From Agromyces atrinae (GTDB lineage Bacteria > Actinomycetota > Actinomycetes > Actinomycetales > Microbacteriaceae): a DNA stretch of 64,000 nucleotides. The translations under genes and the position numbers were made by a program. Shown piece by piece: positions 1 through 8,014 of this stretch (position 1 is the stretch's first letter; each line of letters starts with the position of its first letter). Location of the stretch: contig NZ_JACCBI010000001.1 in the NCBI RefSeq assembly GCF_013407835.1, forward strand, positions 2,108,001-2,172,000, given 5' to 3'. The notes under the pieces are model-generated. The model was not told the origin of the DNA. It saw only the letters and a list, made by a program, of their open reading frames with translations, and ran no database searches.

Positions 1-332
1 GCCCGTGCGCTCTTCGGTGCGGTCGCGGGGCGCTTGCTCGGTATCGGCTGACCGCCCTGCGGCGAACCGGGCTGCGCGCCCTGGCCGTTGATGCCGCCCA
101 TCGGGCCCATCACGACGCGGTCGTAGAGAACGAGTTCGTCGGCGCGCTCGAGGCTCGTGGCGGTCGCCATGATGACCTGCTCGGCCGGATCGAGCGCCCA
201 GCGCACGACGTGGAAGAGGTCACCGCCGGTCTTCTGGCGGAATCGACGGATGATGGCCTTCGGCAGCACGGGGTCGTTGCGCATGACGAGCCACGTGTCG
301 CCGTCGTAGCGAATGGGGCGCGGTCGAGTCAT
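1..332 (-). CDS. Conserved hypothetical protein, C-terminus cut by window
   Basis: The reading frame opens with ATG at 332 and runs off the left edge after about 110 codons. The visible protein begins MTRPRPIRYDGDTWLVM, is rich in charged residues, and ends in a low-complexity Gly/Pro/Gln stretch (about residues 82-105). It has no signal peptide or membrane segment. I do not recognise a named domain; proteins of this type are common in high-GC actinobacteria and are of unknown function. Nothing nearby on the same strand gives a clue, since the next gene upstream on this strand starts about 780 bases away. Codon use is normal for the window. Confidence 0.6.
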   Translation of the reverse strand, partial: MTRPRPIRYDGDTWLVMRNDPVLPKAIIRRFRQKTGGDLFHVVRWALDPAEQVIMATATSLERADELVLYDRVVMGPMGGINGQGAQPGSPQGGQPIPSKRPATAPKSAR

Positions 333-580
333 GCCGACATCATCGTCGCGACCACCGACGTTCGCTACCCACTCTGCGCCCGGCGGCCGCTCCGCCTCCC
401 GGCCGGCCGGCCGTCCGATCTCCGCATGTTGCCACTCATGGCCAGTGTGAAGCCCGCGCAACTCGCCACTACTGGCAACACAGATCCGTGGGACGTGGAG
501 TGGGCAGGGCACGAGGGGGGATGACGCGGGCGGGCGATGCGCCTCCGCCGCCTGACGCGCACCGCCGAGCACCCCGATGG
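333..580. other. Intergenic stretch with an inverted repeat and a dispersed 12-mer
   Basis: No credible gene. It holds an inverted repeat TGTTGCCA (427-434) / TGGCAACA (473-480), possibly an operator for the gene at 1-332, and one copy of the 12-mer GGATGACGCGGG (519-530), which recurs between genes elsewhere in the window. The downstream gene (581-1114) ends just to the right. Confidence 0.5.
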
Positions 581-1114
581 TCAGTGCACCCACGCCTTGA
601 GCACGACGAAGACGAAGCCGAACGACGCAGTGACGAGCGCTCCGGCGATTCGCACGATCATCGGGCTTCCTCGGCGCAGGAATGCGATGTATCCGAGGAT
701 CGCGAGGATCACGACGCCCGACCAGAGCGCAACCTCGTTGGCGGAATCGTCCGGGATGATCCGGGTGGTACCGGCGAGAAGCACGAGCGCGGGAATCGCA
801 GCGGAGCCCAACATGCCGAGCGAGTGCGTGAGCGACTCGCGCAGCGCGAGTCCGATGTGCATCTGCCGGATGTCCGATTGGGGGTCACCGAGTCGAGCAA
901 CGGTGCCCGCGAAGACGTGCGCGCCCCAGAACACGATGACCGTTACGGCCATCGTGATGAGAACGCGGGCCGACTTCTCGCCGTGCAGGGACGACACGGC
1001 GATGAGGCCGCTGACGAGCAGGGTTCCGTAGACCGCCGTCTCCGTGCCGAAGCCCGGTCGGAGAATACGGTGCACTCGGAGGATGCCGTGTTCAGGAGTA
1101 GAGGAATCAGTCAC
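581..1114 (-). CDS. Integral membrane protein of unknown function
   Basis: A 177-residue protein with about four or five hydrophobic helices: roughly residues 27-45, 50-70, 95-118, 128-147 and 152-174. There is no signal peptide and no motif I can assign. It starts at ATG 1114, 21 bases downstream of the stop of the CDF-type cation exporter on the same strand, so it may be the third gene of the metal-resistance operon (cmtR-like, exporter, this gene). A role in metal handling is only inferred from position. It could equally be an unrelated membrane protein read through from the operon. Confidence 0.6.
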   Translation of the reverse strand: MTDSSTPEHGILRVHRILRPGFGTETAVYGTLLVSGLIAVSSLHGEKSARVLITMAVTVIVFWGAHVFAGTVARLGDPQSDIRQMHIGLALRESLTHSLGMLGSAAIPALVLLAGTTRIIPDDSANEVALWSGVVILAILGYIAFLRRGSPMIVRIAGALVTASFGFVFVVLKAWVH

Positions 1115-1135
1115 CGCTCCAGGCTATTGCCGCCC

Positions 1136-1795
1136 TCAGCAGCAGGCGCAGGTGTCGGCGTTCTCGGTCGTGAGCGACGAGAGAGGTTTCTTGCAGGCAT
1201 CCCCTCGCCACGCCTCGATGCCCTCGCGCACGGCGAAGGCGGCGATCACGAGCGCCGCGACCGAGTCGGCCCACGCCCAGCCGAGCGTGCTGTTGAGTAC
1301 GAGTCCGAGCAGCACGGCGGCGGACAGGTACGAGCAGATGAGGGTCTGCTTCGAGTCGGCGACGGCCGAGGCCGAGCCGAGCTCCTGACCCGTGCGGCGC
1401 TCGAACAGCGAGAACGCCGGCATGATGACGACACTGACCGCCGCGAGCACGATGCCCACGGCCGAGTGCTCGGCCGGTGAGACGCCAAGCAGCGAACGCA
1501 CGGCGTCGAACGTCACGAACGCCGCGAGGCCGAAGAACGAGAATGCGATGACGCGCAGCGCGACCCGCTCGCGCCGCTGCGGGTCGCGACCGGCGAACTG
1601 CCAGGCGACGGCAGCGGCCGAGAGCACTTCGACGATCGAGTCGAGCCCGAACCCGATGAGCGCGGCCGACGAGGCCACGGTTCCCGCGGCGAGCGCGATG
1701 ATCGCCTCGACGACGTTGTAGGCGATCGTCGCCGCGACGATCCAGCGGATGCGCCGCTGCAGCACCGACCGCCGCTCGGGCGTGACCACGCTCAT
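1136..1795 (-). CDS. Short CDF-type cation efflux protein
   Basis: A 219-residue membrane protein resembling the transmembrane half of cation diffusion facilitators: about six helices, with the acidic motif GFGLDSIVE near residue 45 and a second polar motif ADSKQTLICSYLS near residue 150, where CDF proteins carry their metal ligands. It is clearly shorter than usual CDF proteins (about 300 residues) and lacks the cytoplasmic dimerisation domain; instead it ends in a cysteine-rich tail (CACC). The start at 1795 is chosen because ATG overlaps the stop of the upstream sensor gene by 4 bases (ATGA). Together with the CmtR-like repressor this indicates export of a soft divalent metal such as Cd, Pb or Zn. 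Substrate is inferred, not shown. Confidence 0.8.
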   Translation of the reverse strand: MSVVTPERRSVLQRRIRWIVAATIAYNVVEAIIALAAGTVASSAALIGFGLDSIVEVLSAAAVAWQFAGRDPQRRERVALRVIAFSFFGLAAFVTFDAVRSLLGVSPAEHSAVGIVLAAVSVVIMPAFSLFERRTGQELGSASAVADSKQTLICSYLSAAVLLGLVLNSTLGWAWADSVAALVIAAFAVREGIEAWRGDACKKPLSSLTTENADTCACC

Positions 1796-2127
1796 GCGCA
1801 CGTGCATCCGTCGCCCGAGCAGCAGTCGGGGTCGACGACGAGCACGAGCCGCAGCAGATCGCCGAGTGCGTCGGCAAGCTCCGCGTCGGCGAGGCGGTAC
1901 CAGGTGTTGCGCCCGTCCTTCACGCCCTCGACGAGGCCGCACCCGCGCAGACACGTGAGCTGGTTCGACATGACCTGCCGTGAGACGCCGAGCGCCTCGG
2001 CGAGATCGGACGGAGTGGCGGGCGCGTCGCGCAGCGCGAGGAGGATGCTCGCCCGCGTCTCATCGGAGAGCGCAGAACCCAACCGCGCGAGAGCCGCCGT
2101 GTGGGTGAGGGTCGCCGTTCCGGTCAT
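1792..2127 (-). CDS. cmtR: ArsR/SmtB-family metal sensor, CmtR-like
   Basis: A 111-residue winged-helix repressor. The recognition helix region reads SRQVMSNQLTCLRGCG; the two cysteines in TCLRGC match the Cys57/Cys61 metal ligands of Mycobacterium tuberculosis CmtR, which senses Cd(II) and Pb(II), and the C-terminus carries further cysteines (DPDCCSGDGCTC) where CmtR has its third ligand, Cys102. Proteins of this type release DNA on binding metal. The gene is followed with a 4-base overlap by the cation exporter, so it most likely represses its own operon. A partial inverted repeat lies just upstream. The gene symbol reflects similarity, not proven orthology. Confidence 0.85.
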   Translation of the reverse strand: MTGTATLTHTAALARLGSALSDETRASILLALRDAPATPSDLAEALGVSRQVMSNQLTCLRGCGLVEGVKDGRNTWYRLADAELADALGDLLRLVLVVDPDCCSGDGCTCA

Positions 2128-2138
2128 GCTCGCAACAG

Positions 2139-2154
2139 TACACGGAATGCTGTA
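2139..2154. promoter_or_regulatory. Candidate metal-sensor operator
   Basis: The sequence TACACGGAATGCTGTA has TACA/TGTA arms and lies 11 bases upstream of the CmtR-like start, inside the 55-base space between it and the divergent gene at 2183. Its position and AT-rich flank (TATTAATA to the right) fit an operator-promoter region. The symmetry is imperfect. Confidence 0.4.
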
Positions 2155-2182
2155 TTAATAACCGCTTGTTAGCCTGAAACGG

Positions 2183-2782
2183 ATGACGCGCGCGAAGTTC
2201 ACCGATATTCCGTGGGCGGCGTGGGTCATGTCACGGGCATTCGCGAAGAATCGCACCCTCGCCGTGCTCGCCTGGCCGACCGCCCTGCTCACGCTCCTGC
2301 CGTACGCCCTGCGGCGCACGGTCCATCTGAGCGACGATCGCACCGGCATGGTCATCGTCGCGCGCTGGCGCCTCGTGCTCGACTTCGCGCTGACGTTCGC
2401 GATCATGATCCCGCTCTACGCCGTCATCATCGTGCTCGCCATCGCCGCGTCGTCGATCACGGTGTTCGGCTTCCTCGGCGTCTTCGCCGTCGTCTCGGTG
2501 TTCTTCGCCATCGGCATCGTGACGCTCACCGGCCGGACGAGTGCGTTCACGTTCCCCGTCGGGTCGGAGACACCGCGGACAGGGCCGCTGTGGCAGGTCG
2601 CGGGCCTCGCACAGCTTCCGGGCACACGCCTCTCGGCGCTGATGATCGCTCGCCGAGTCATCCGTTCCCTGCCGCCCGGGTCGGTCGTCGCGACGGTCGC
2701 CGCGAGCGAGGAGCTCCTCGACGCCTACGTGCGCTGGGGCTTCACGCGCGGGCAGAGCCGACGCGCGTTCCTCGTCGTCTGA
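2183..2782 (+). CDS. Membrane protein with a GNAT-like C-terminal segment
   Basis: A 199-residue protein with two adjacent transmembrane helices in the middle (about residues 66-90 and 92-115). The last 65 residues are soluble and read like the second half of a GNAT acetyltransferase: a loop-helix region GTRLSALMIARRVIRSLP, a strand SVVATVA, then SEELLDAYVRWGF, which matches the usual tyrosine-and-GF motif near the end of that fold. The canonical acetyl-CoA-binding glycine-rich motif is weak. It is divergent from the CmtR-like gene with 55 bases between starts. Function unknown; membrane anchoring of a degenerate acetyltransferase fold is my inference from sequence pattern. Confidence 0.7.
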   Translation: MTRAKFTDIPWAAWVMSRAFAKNRTLAVLAWPTALLTLLPYALRRTVHLSDDRTGMVIVARWRLVLDFALTFAIMIPLYAVIIVLAIAASSITVFGFLGVFAVVSVFFAIGIVTLTGRTSAFTFPVGSETPRTGPLWQVAGLAQLPGTRLSALMIARRVIRSLPPGSVVATVAASEELLDAYVRWGFTRGQSRRAFLVV

Positions 2783-2890
2783 GCCGGCCTGAGCAAGCAG
2801 GGCGCTCGCAGGACAGGCCAAGATAGGAGGTGCGGACCTCCATCGCAGCGCCCGGCGCGATGGCGGTCGCGTAGAGGATGGTGCACGGCT

Positions 2891-4363
2891 GTGGAAGAAG
2901 GCGTCGACGTTGTCGCCCTGGCGCGGGATGCCCTGAGCCGTGATCGGCTCGACAAGCTCGCACTCCTCATCAGCGACTACCCGCTCGAGACGTGGTTCGG
3001 GATGCCGTCGGACGAGTTCCACATCATGCTGCGCTCACTGCAGGGCAGCACGGTGCGCCTCAGCCCGATCATCGCCCTGATGATGCGCGGCTTCACCGCA
3101 CTCGGCGATTCGAGCGATGTCACCTCGGCGCCGTCGACGGGAATCGACGTTCCCACGAAGGAGGGTTTCTCGTTCGTGAGGGCGGGCAAGGCGCGACTCG
3201 CCGGCGACCCGGTCACGGCGTTCCAGATGATGCGCGGGCTCCGACTCGTGACCGAGGCGGTTCCGCGCCTCATCGACCCCACTCGAGGCCAGCGGGCGTT
3301 CGTCCTCCTCCAGTCGGCGATCAGCGGGATGCTCGCCGGCCGATTCGTCGAAGCGCTCACCCTCTTCGAGAAGGCGTCGAGCGGGCCGATACCCGGCCCC
3401 TTGGGTTTCTTCCGCCGTGACGCGCATCTGCGAAGCGCGATGATCCACGCTCTGTACGGGGACGACGCCACAGCGCGGCGTCACCTCGAGCACGCTTCCC
3501 GCGAGAGTCGCACGCGCAGCTGGGTCGAGGAGCACCTCGACGCGGACGAGAGACTGGTGCTCGCCCTGCTCGCCCCGGAGGGTGACACGCGTTCGGCCTT
3601 CGACGACATCGCGACGCTGCCGATGTCGATGATGGGTGAGATGTGGCCGTTCTACCTCGACGGCATCTATCGACTCGCCCTTCGCATGGGCAACCGTGTC
3701 GAGGGACGAACCCGCGTGAAGCAGCTCGCCGCGACGGGGCTCACGACCTCGCCGGGTACGGGCTACGCGGGGAGCATCGTCGGGATGATCCTGGCGACCG
3801 ACGCCCTGCTCTCGGGTACGCCCGGCCTCGTTCGCGCCGAACTCGACGGCATCGATCAGCGGTTCTGGCTCGTCAGGCTTCTGAACGCACTGCACCCGAG
3901 CTCGACGCCGGCCAAGTCGATACGCACGGCGCGCTCGCTCGCGTCGCAGACCCGGGGGCTCGATGAAGCCGAGGACCTGCGCCTGACCGTGCTCGCGGTC
4001 GCGCACTCCGCGCGGGGCGATGTCCCCTCGGCCGCCGACGCCGCGGCAGCCCGACGAGGCCGCCGCGACTCGGTGAGCGATTCACTGCTCACCGTGCTCG
4101 CCCCCGACCTCATGACAACGAGCGGCCTCGCGACCGCAGACGACCCGGTGAACCGACTCGAGTCCGCGACGCCGCGCCTGACGCCGAGGGAACTCGACGT
4201 GCTCACCCTCGTCGCCGAGGGACTCGGTCGATCGGAGATCGCGGAACGCCTCTACCTGTCCGTGGATACGGTGAAGTCGCATCAGCGCACGCTCTATCGC
4301 AAGCTCGACGTCAACAGAGCGTCGGCCGCGATCCTCGAGGCCCGCCGGCTCGGTCTCGTGTAA
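2891..4363 (+). CDS. LuxR-family transcriptional regulator
   Basis: A 490-residue regulator starting at GTG 2891. The last 64 residues (about 427-490) form a classic LuxR/GerE helix-turn-helix: LTPRELDVLTLVAEG, then SEIAERLYLSVDTVKSHQ and RTLYRKLDVNRA. Residues 1-420 are helical and repeat-like, probably a TPR-type sensor or interaction region; no ATP-binding P-loop is seen, so it lacks the ATPase part of the LAL/MalT regulators. A stronger ATG at 2878 is in another frame. Its stop (4361-4363) is 4 bases from the convergent regulator gene on the other strand. Target genes cannot be told from context. Confidence 0.85.
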   Translation: MEEGVDVVALARDALSRDRLDKLALLISDYPLETWFGMPSDEFHIMLRSLQGSTVRLSPIIALMMRGFTALGDSSDVTSAPSTGIDVPTKEGFSFVRAGKARLAGDPVTAFQMMRGLRLVTEAVPRLIDPTRGQRAFVLLQSAISGMLAGRFVEALTLFEKASSGPIPGPLGFFRRDAHLRSAMIHALYGDDATARRHLEHASRESRTRSWVEEHLDADERLVLALLAPEGDTRSAFDDIATLPMSMMGEMWPFYLDGIYRLALRMGNRVEGRTRVKQLAATGLTTSPGTGYAGSIVGMILATDALLSGTPGLVRAELDGIDQRFWLVRLLNALHPSSTPAKSIRTARSLASQTRGLDEAEDLRLTVLAVAHSARGDVPSAADAAAARRGRRDSVSDSLLTVLAPDLMTTSGLATADDPVNRLESATPRLTPRELDVLTLVAEGLGRSEIAERLYLSVDTVKSHQRTLYRKLDVNRASAAILEARRLGLV

Positions 4364-4367
4364 CGCC

Positions 4368-5261
4368 TCACCCGGTGCGGGTGCGCTGCACGGCGTCGAA
4401 GGTCGACTTGAGGGCGTCGACGGCGGCGTCGTAGTTCGACTGGGCGACACCGATGAAGAGGCAGTCGGCGACCATGAGCTGCGCGATGCGACTGCCGAGC
4501 GCGCCCGAGCGGAACTGCGTCTCGCGCGCCGCGGTCAACAGCACGACGTCCGCGTGCCGCACGAGCGCCGAGCTGCCGTGGTTCGTGATGGCGATCGTCT
4601 TCGCGCCGGAGGCCTGCGCGAGGCGCAGGAACTCGACGGTGTCGGCCGTCTCGCCCGAGTGCGAGATCGCGATGGCGACGGTGCCGGGCGTGAAGACGGC
4701 GGCCGCTGTCCAGGCCGCGTGACTGTCGGGCCACGTGAGCGCGACGCGGCCGATGCGGCTGAGCTTCCGCTGCAGGTCGAGCGCGACGATCGAGCCGGCG
4801 CCGACTCCGAAGGTGTCGGTGCGTGTCGAGCCCGCGACGAGGTCGACGGCACGGCGGAGCGCGTCGGTGTCGAGAGCCTGGGCGGTGTCGGAGATCGAGA
4901 GCGTCTCGGAGCGCGCGACCTTCGCGATGACGGCGTCGAGGTCGTCGTCGCGGTCGATGTCGCGCACCTCGTCGGGGAAGTCGGCGTTCTCGAGACGTTC
5001 ACGCAGCGATTCGCGCGTGAGGTCGAGGCGGAGATCCTGGAAGCGCGTGTACCCGATGCGCTGGTAGAAGCGCACGAGGGTCGTCGTCGACGTTCCCGCC
5101 GCGTCGCAGATCTCGGCCATCGACCGCGCGGCGAATCCGGCGGGGTCGTCGAGGATGAGTTCCGCGATGCGCCGTTCCGCGGGCCGCAGGCCCGGTAGAG
5201 CCGAGCGGATGCCGACGAGAACCGTCCGGGAATCGCGTTCGTTGCGCGTGTCCGACGCCAT
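4368..5261 (-). CDS. MurR/RpiR-family regulator of the muropeptide salvage operon
   Basis: A 297-residue protein with an N-terminal RpiR helix-turn-helix (about residues 10-85: LRPAERRIAELILDDPAGF, then AEICDAAGTSTTTLVRFYQRIGY) and a C-terminal SIS sugar-phosphate-binding domain (about 125-265, with GVGAGSIVALDLQRKL and AISHSGETADTVEF). Proteins of this family sense phosphosugars; E. coli MurR responds to MurNAc-6-P and represses murQ. The start at 5261 is chosen because a purine-rich ribosome site (GAGAGGAAG) precedes it. It faces the importer/MurQ operon across a 160-base gap, so it is the obvious candidate regulator. Whether it activates or represses is not visible. Confidence 0.88.
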   Translation of the reverse strand: MASDTRNERDSRTVLVGIRSALPGLRPAERRIAELILDDPAGFAARSMAEICDAAGTSTTTLVRFYQRIGYTRFQDLRLDLTRESLRERLENADFPDEVRDIDRDDDLDAVIAKVARSETLSISDTAQALDTDALRRAVDLVAGSTRTDTFGVGAGSIVALDLQRKLSRIGRVALTWPDSHAAWTAAAVFTPGTVAIAISHSGETADTVEFLRLAQASGAKTIAITNHGSSALVRHADVVLLTAARETQFRSGALGSRIAQLMVADCLFIGVAQSNYDAAVDALKSTFDAVQRTRTG

Positions 5262-5320
5262 GGTCTTCCTCTCCTCACGTGCTTCGCAGCCTAGGCCACA
5301 CATGTTTCCTCGAACCCGCG

Positions 5321-5348
5321 AGGTATAGAAGTTACATACTTGAAACCT
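5321..5348. promoter_or_regulatory. Candidate RpiR operator
   Basis: An imperfect palindrome with nested arms AGGT (5321-5324), AAGT (5329-5332), ACTT (5338-5341) and ACCT (5345-5348). It lies in the gap between the RpiR gene and the divergent operon and overlaps the predicted -35 of the operon promoter, as expected for a repressor site. Confidence 0.45.
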
Positions 5349-5369
5349 TAACGGGGAAATAAATAACCT
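5340..5369 (+). promoter_or_regulatory. Candidate promoter of the muropeptide operon
   Basis: A possible -35 box TTGAAA (5340-5345) and -10 box TAACCT (5364-5369) with an 18-base spacer, ending 52 bases before the substrate-binding protein start. This stretch is markedly AT-rich compared with its surroundings. Confidence 0.4.
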
Positions 5370-5421
5370 AAGGTAGTCGCAAGCCCCGGCCCGGCAGAGG
5401 GTCATCATCGCCAAGGAAGGT

Positions 5422-6981
5422 ATGAACATGACTCAACGCAAACGACGCGTGCAGGCCGGACTCGCGGCCCTCGGAGTCGCCACCGCGACCGCTCTCCTCG
5501 TGAGCGGGTGCACCGGCACGTCGACGGCCACGCCGAGCGGCACTCCGAACGCCGACGGCACCCTCGTGATCGGCGTCACGACCGACGCCAACACGCTCTA
5601 CCCGTGGACGACGACGCAGTTCCAGGCGACGAACGTGCTCCAGAACATCTACGGCACGCTCACCGAGTTCGACGAGAACCTCGAGGTCGTGCCCGGTCTC
5701 GCCGAGTCGTGGGAGACATCGGAAGACGGCCTCACCGTGACCTTCACGCTCCGCGAGGGCGTCACCTACTCGAACGGCGCCGCCTTCGACTCGGCCGACG
5801 TCGTCGCCTCGCTCACCGCGATCAAGAACCCCGACACGGCAGCCGTCTCGGCCACGAACCTCGCCTCGGTGAGCACGATCGAGGCCCCCGACGCGAGCAC
5901 CGTCGTGCTGACCCTCTCGGCTCCCGACGCCGCTCTCGTGTCGAAGCTCGCGCCCGTCACCATGGCGATCCTCGACTCCGACGACACCGCAGCGACCCTC
6001 GAGACGGCTCCCAACGGCACCGGCCCGTACATGCTCGACGAGCGGAAGCCGAACGAGTCGATCTCGCTCGTACGGAACACCGACTACTGGGGCGACACCC
6101 CGGGCCTCGGCGGCATCGAGTTCCGCGTCATCCCCGACGAGGCGGCGATCGTCTCGGCTCTCCAGTCGGGCAACGTGCAGATGGCCGTCTTCGACGACGC
6201 CCTCGTCGCCGACACGATCGGCGCCTCGGCGGAGGTCGCGAAGACCCCGCAGCTCAACTACCACGCGCTGCAGTTCAACTCGCGGAAGGCCCCGTTCGAC
6301 AACCTCGACCTGCGCCTCGCGATCCAGTGCGCGATCGACCGCCAGCAGGTGCTCGACACCGCCGCTCTCGGCGAGGGCGAAGTGACCGGCCCGATCACGT
6401 CGCCCGCATTCCTCTCCGACCCCGACGCCCGCCCGTGCCCCGAGGCCGACATCGAGACCGCCGAGAAGCACCTCGCCGACGCGGGCTACGCCGACGGCAT
6501 CACGATCGACGCGATCGTCATGCAGGACGGCTACTCGACCGCCGTCGCCGAGGCCGAGAACGTGCAGGCCCAGCTTGCCGAGATCGGCATCACGCTGAAC
6601 CTCGAGGTGCTCGAGTCGGGCGCCTACGTCGACCGCTGGGTCGCCGGCGACTTCGGCGCGGCCTTCGCCCTCAACGGCGGACAGCCCGACCCCGACGCCA
6701 TGTACGGCCGCTACTTCACGAGCACCGGCAATCTGAACGCCGTCGCCGGGTACAGCTCCGACACGCTCGACGCCCTCTTCGCGGCGGGCAAGGCGAGCAA
6801 CGACCTCGACGAGCGCAAGCAGATCTACGCGGATGTCTCGAAGGAACTCGAGGACAACGCCGTCTGGGTGTGGCTCTTCACGGGCTACAACTACACGGCG
6901 ACCGCGCCGAGCGTGCAGGGCTTCACGCCGCTGCCGAACGGTTCGCTGCAGTACCTGCGCGACACCACCATCACCGGCTGA
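5422..6981 (+). CDS. Opp/Dpp-family substrate-binding lipoprotein
   Basis: A 519-residue extracellular binding protein of the peptide/nickel importer class (SBP family 5). The N-terminus is a lipoprotein signal (positive start, hydrophobic stretch, lipobox LVSGC with Cys about residue 31). The rest matches the family: GTLVIGVTTDANTLYPW, a VPGLAESWE block, then TFTLREGVTYSNG. Length is typical. AAGGAAG precedes the start; ATG 5422 or 5428 are both possible. Members bind oligopeptides, and E. coli MppA/OppA bind murein tripeptide. As first gene of an operon with MurQ and AnmK, the ligand is probably a muropeptide or anhydro-muropeptide; this is inference. Confidence 0.88.
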   Translation: MNMTQRKRRVQAGLAALGVATATALLVSGCTGTSTATPSGTPNADGTLVIGVTTDANTLYPWTTTQFQATNVLQNIYGTLTEFDENLEVVPGLAESWETSEDGLTVTFTLREGVTYSNGAAFDSADVVASLTAIKNPDTAAVSATNLASVSTIEAPDASTVVLTLSAPDAALVSKLAPVTMAILDSDDTAATLETAPNGTGPYMLDERKPNESISLVRNTDYWGDTPGLGGIEFRVIPDEAAIVSALQSGNVQMAVFDDALVADTIGASAEVAKTPQLNYHALQFNSRKAPFDNLDLRLAIQCAIDRQQVLDTAALGEGEVTGPITSPAFLSDPDARPCPEADIETAEKHLADAGYADGITIDAIVMQDGYSTAVAEAENVQAQLAEIGITLNLEVLESGAYVDRWVAGDFGAAFALNGGQPDPDAMYGRYFTSTGNLNAVAGYSSDTLDALFAAGKASNDLDERKQIYADVSKELEDNAVWVWLFTGYNYTATAPSVQGFTPLPNGSLQYLRDTTITG

Positions 6982-7045
6982 CCGCGATTCGACACGGGTG
7001 GTGCGGGAGTCCGCTCCCGCACCACCGCCCCCTCCTGGAGAACCC

Positions 7046-8014
7046 ATGCGAAAACTGCTCGCGAATCCGCTCGTGCGGCGGATCGGCGGCGCGATACTGA
7101 CTCTCGTCGGAGTCGCCATCGCCGTCTTCATCATGCTGCGCGCCATTCCCGGCGACCAGATCACGGCGGCGTTCGGCACCGAGGCCGCCGCGCTCTCCCC
7201 CGAGCAGCGCGCAAGCCTCGAGGCGTACTACGGCCTCGACCAGCCGCTCATCGTGCAGTTCTTCACGTGGCTCGGCAGCCTGCTCACGGGAAACCTCGGC
7301 TTCTCGGCGCGAGCGCAGCAGAGCGTGCTCGAGATGACGGCGGCGGCGCTGCCCGTCACCCTCGAGCTCGCGCTCCTCTCGATCGTGCTCGCGTTCATCA
7401 TCGGCGTGCCGCTCGGCATGCTCTCGGCCTCGCGCCCCAACGGCTTCCGTGACTTCTTCGGCCAGGCCGTCGGCCTCGCCGGTCTCGGCATCCCCGCCTT
7501 CCTCCTTGCGACGACGCTCCTCGCCATCACCGCGACGAGCTTCGGCTTCAACCCGAACGGCCTCGGCTACGCCCGGCTCTTCGACGATCCGCTCCTGAAC
7601 CTCCAGCAGATGCTCATGCCGGCCCTCGTGCTCGGCTTCGGCATCGCCGCGCCGATCATGCGGACGACCCGCACGGCCGTGCTCGAGGTGCGTTCGCTCG
7701 ACTTCGTGCGCACCGCTCGCGCGAAGGGTGTTCCCCCGCGTCGCCTGCAGATCCATCACGTGCTGCGCAACGCCCTCGTGCCGATCGTCACCATGACGGG
7801 TCTGCAGTTCGGTTATCTCCTCGGCGGCGCCGTGGTCGTCGAGCAGATCTTCTCGCTGCCCGGCATCGGCCGCCAGGTGCTGCTCGGCATCAACCAGAAG
7901 GAGTTCGCGGTCGTGCAGAGCACGGTGCTCGTGATCGCCCTCCTCTTCGTCATCGTCAACCTCCTCACCGACCTGCTGTATCGGGTCATCGACCCCCGGG
8001 TGCGCGCATCATGA
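7046..8014 (+). CDS. ABC importer permease, DppB/OppB type
   Basis: A 322-residue inner-membrane permease with six helices. It starts MRKLLANPLVRRIGG, has the conserved N-terminal LRAIPGDQ motif and the EAA-type cytoplasmic loop around RTARAKGVPPRRLQIHHVLRNA that contacts the ATPase. A TGGAG ribosome site sits 5 bases upstream of ATG 7046. It follows the binding-protein gene by 64 bases and overlaps the next permease by 4 bases. With the gene at 8011 it forms the heteromeric channel of the importer. Confidence 0.9.
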   Translation: MRKLLANPLVRRIGGAILTLVGVAIAVFIMLRAIPGDQITAAFGTEAAALSPEQRASLEAYYGLDQPLIVQFFTWLGSLLTGNLGFSARAQQSVLEMTAAALPVTLELALLSIVLAFIIGVPLGMLSASRPNGFRDFFGQAVGLAGLGIPAFLLATTLLAITATSFGFNPNGLGYARLFDDPLLNLQQMLMPALVLGFGIAAPIMRTTRTAVLEVRSLDFVRTARAKGVPPRRLQIHHVLRNALVPIVTMTGLQFGYLLGGAVVVEQIFSLPGIGRQVLLGINQKEFAVVQSTVLVIALLFVIVNLLTDLLYRVIDPRVRAS

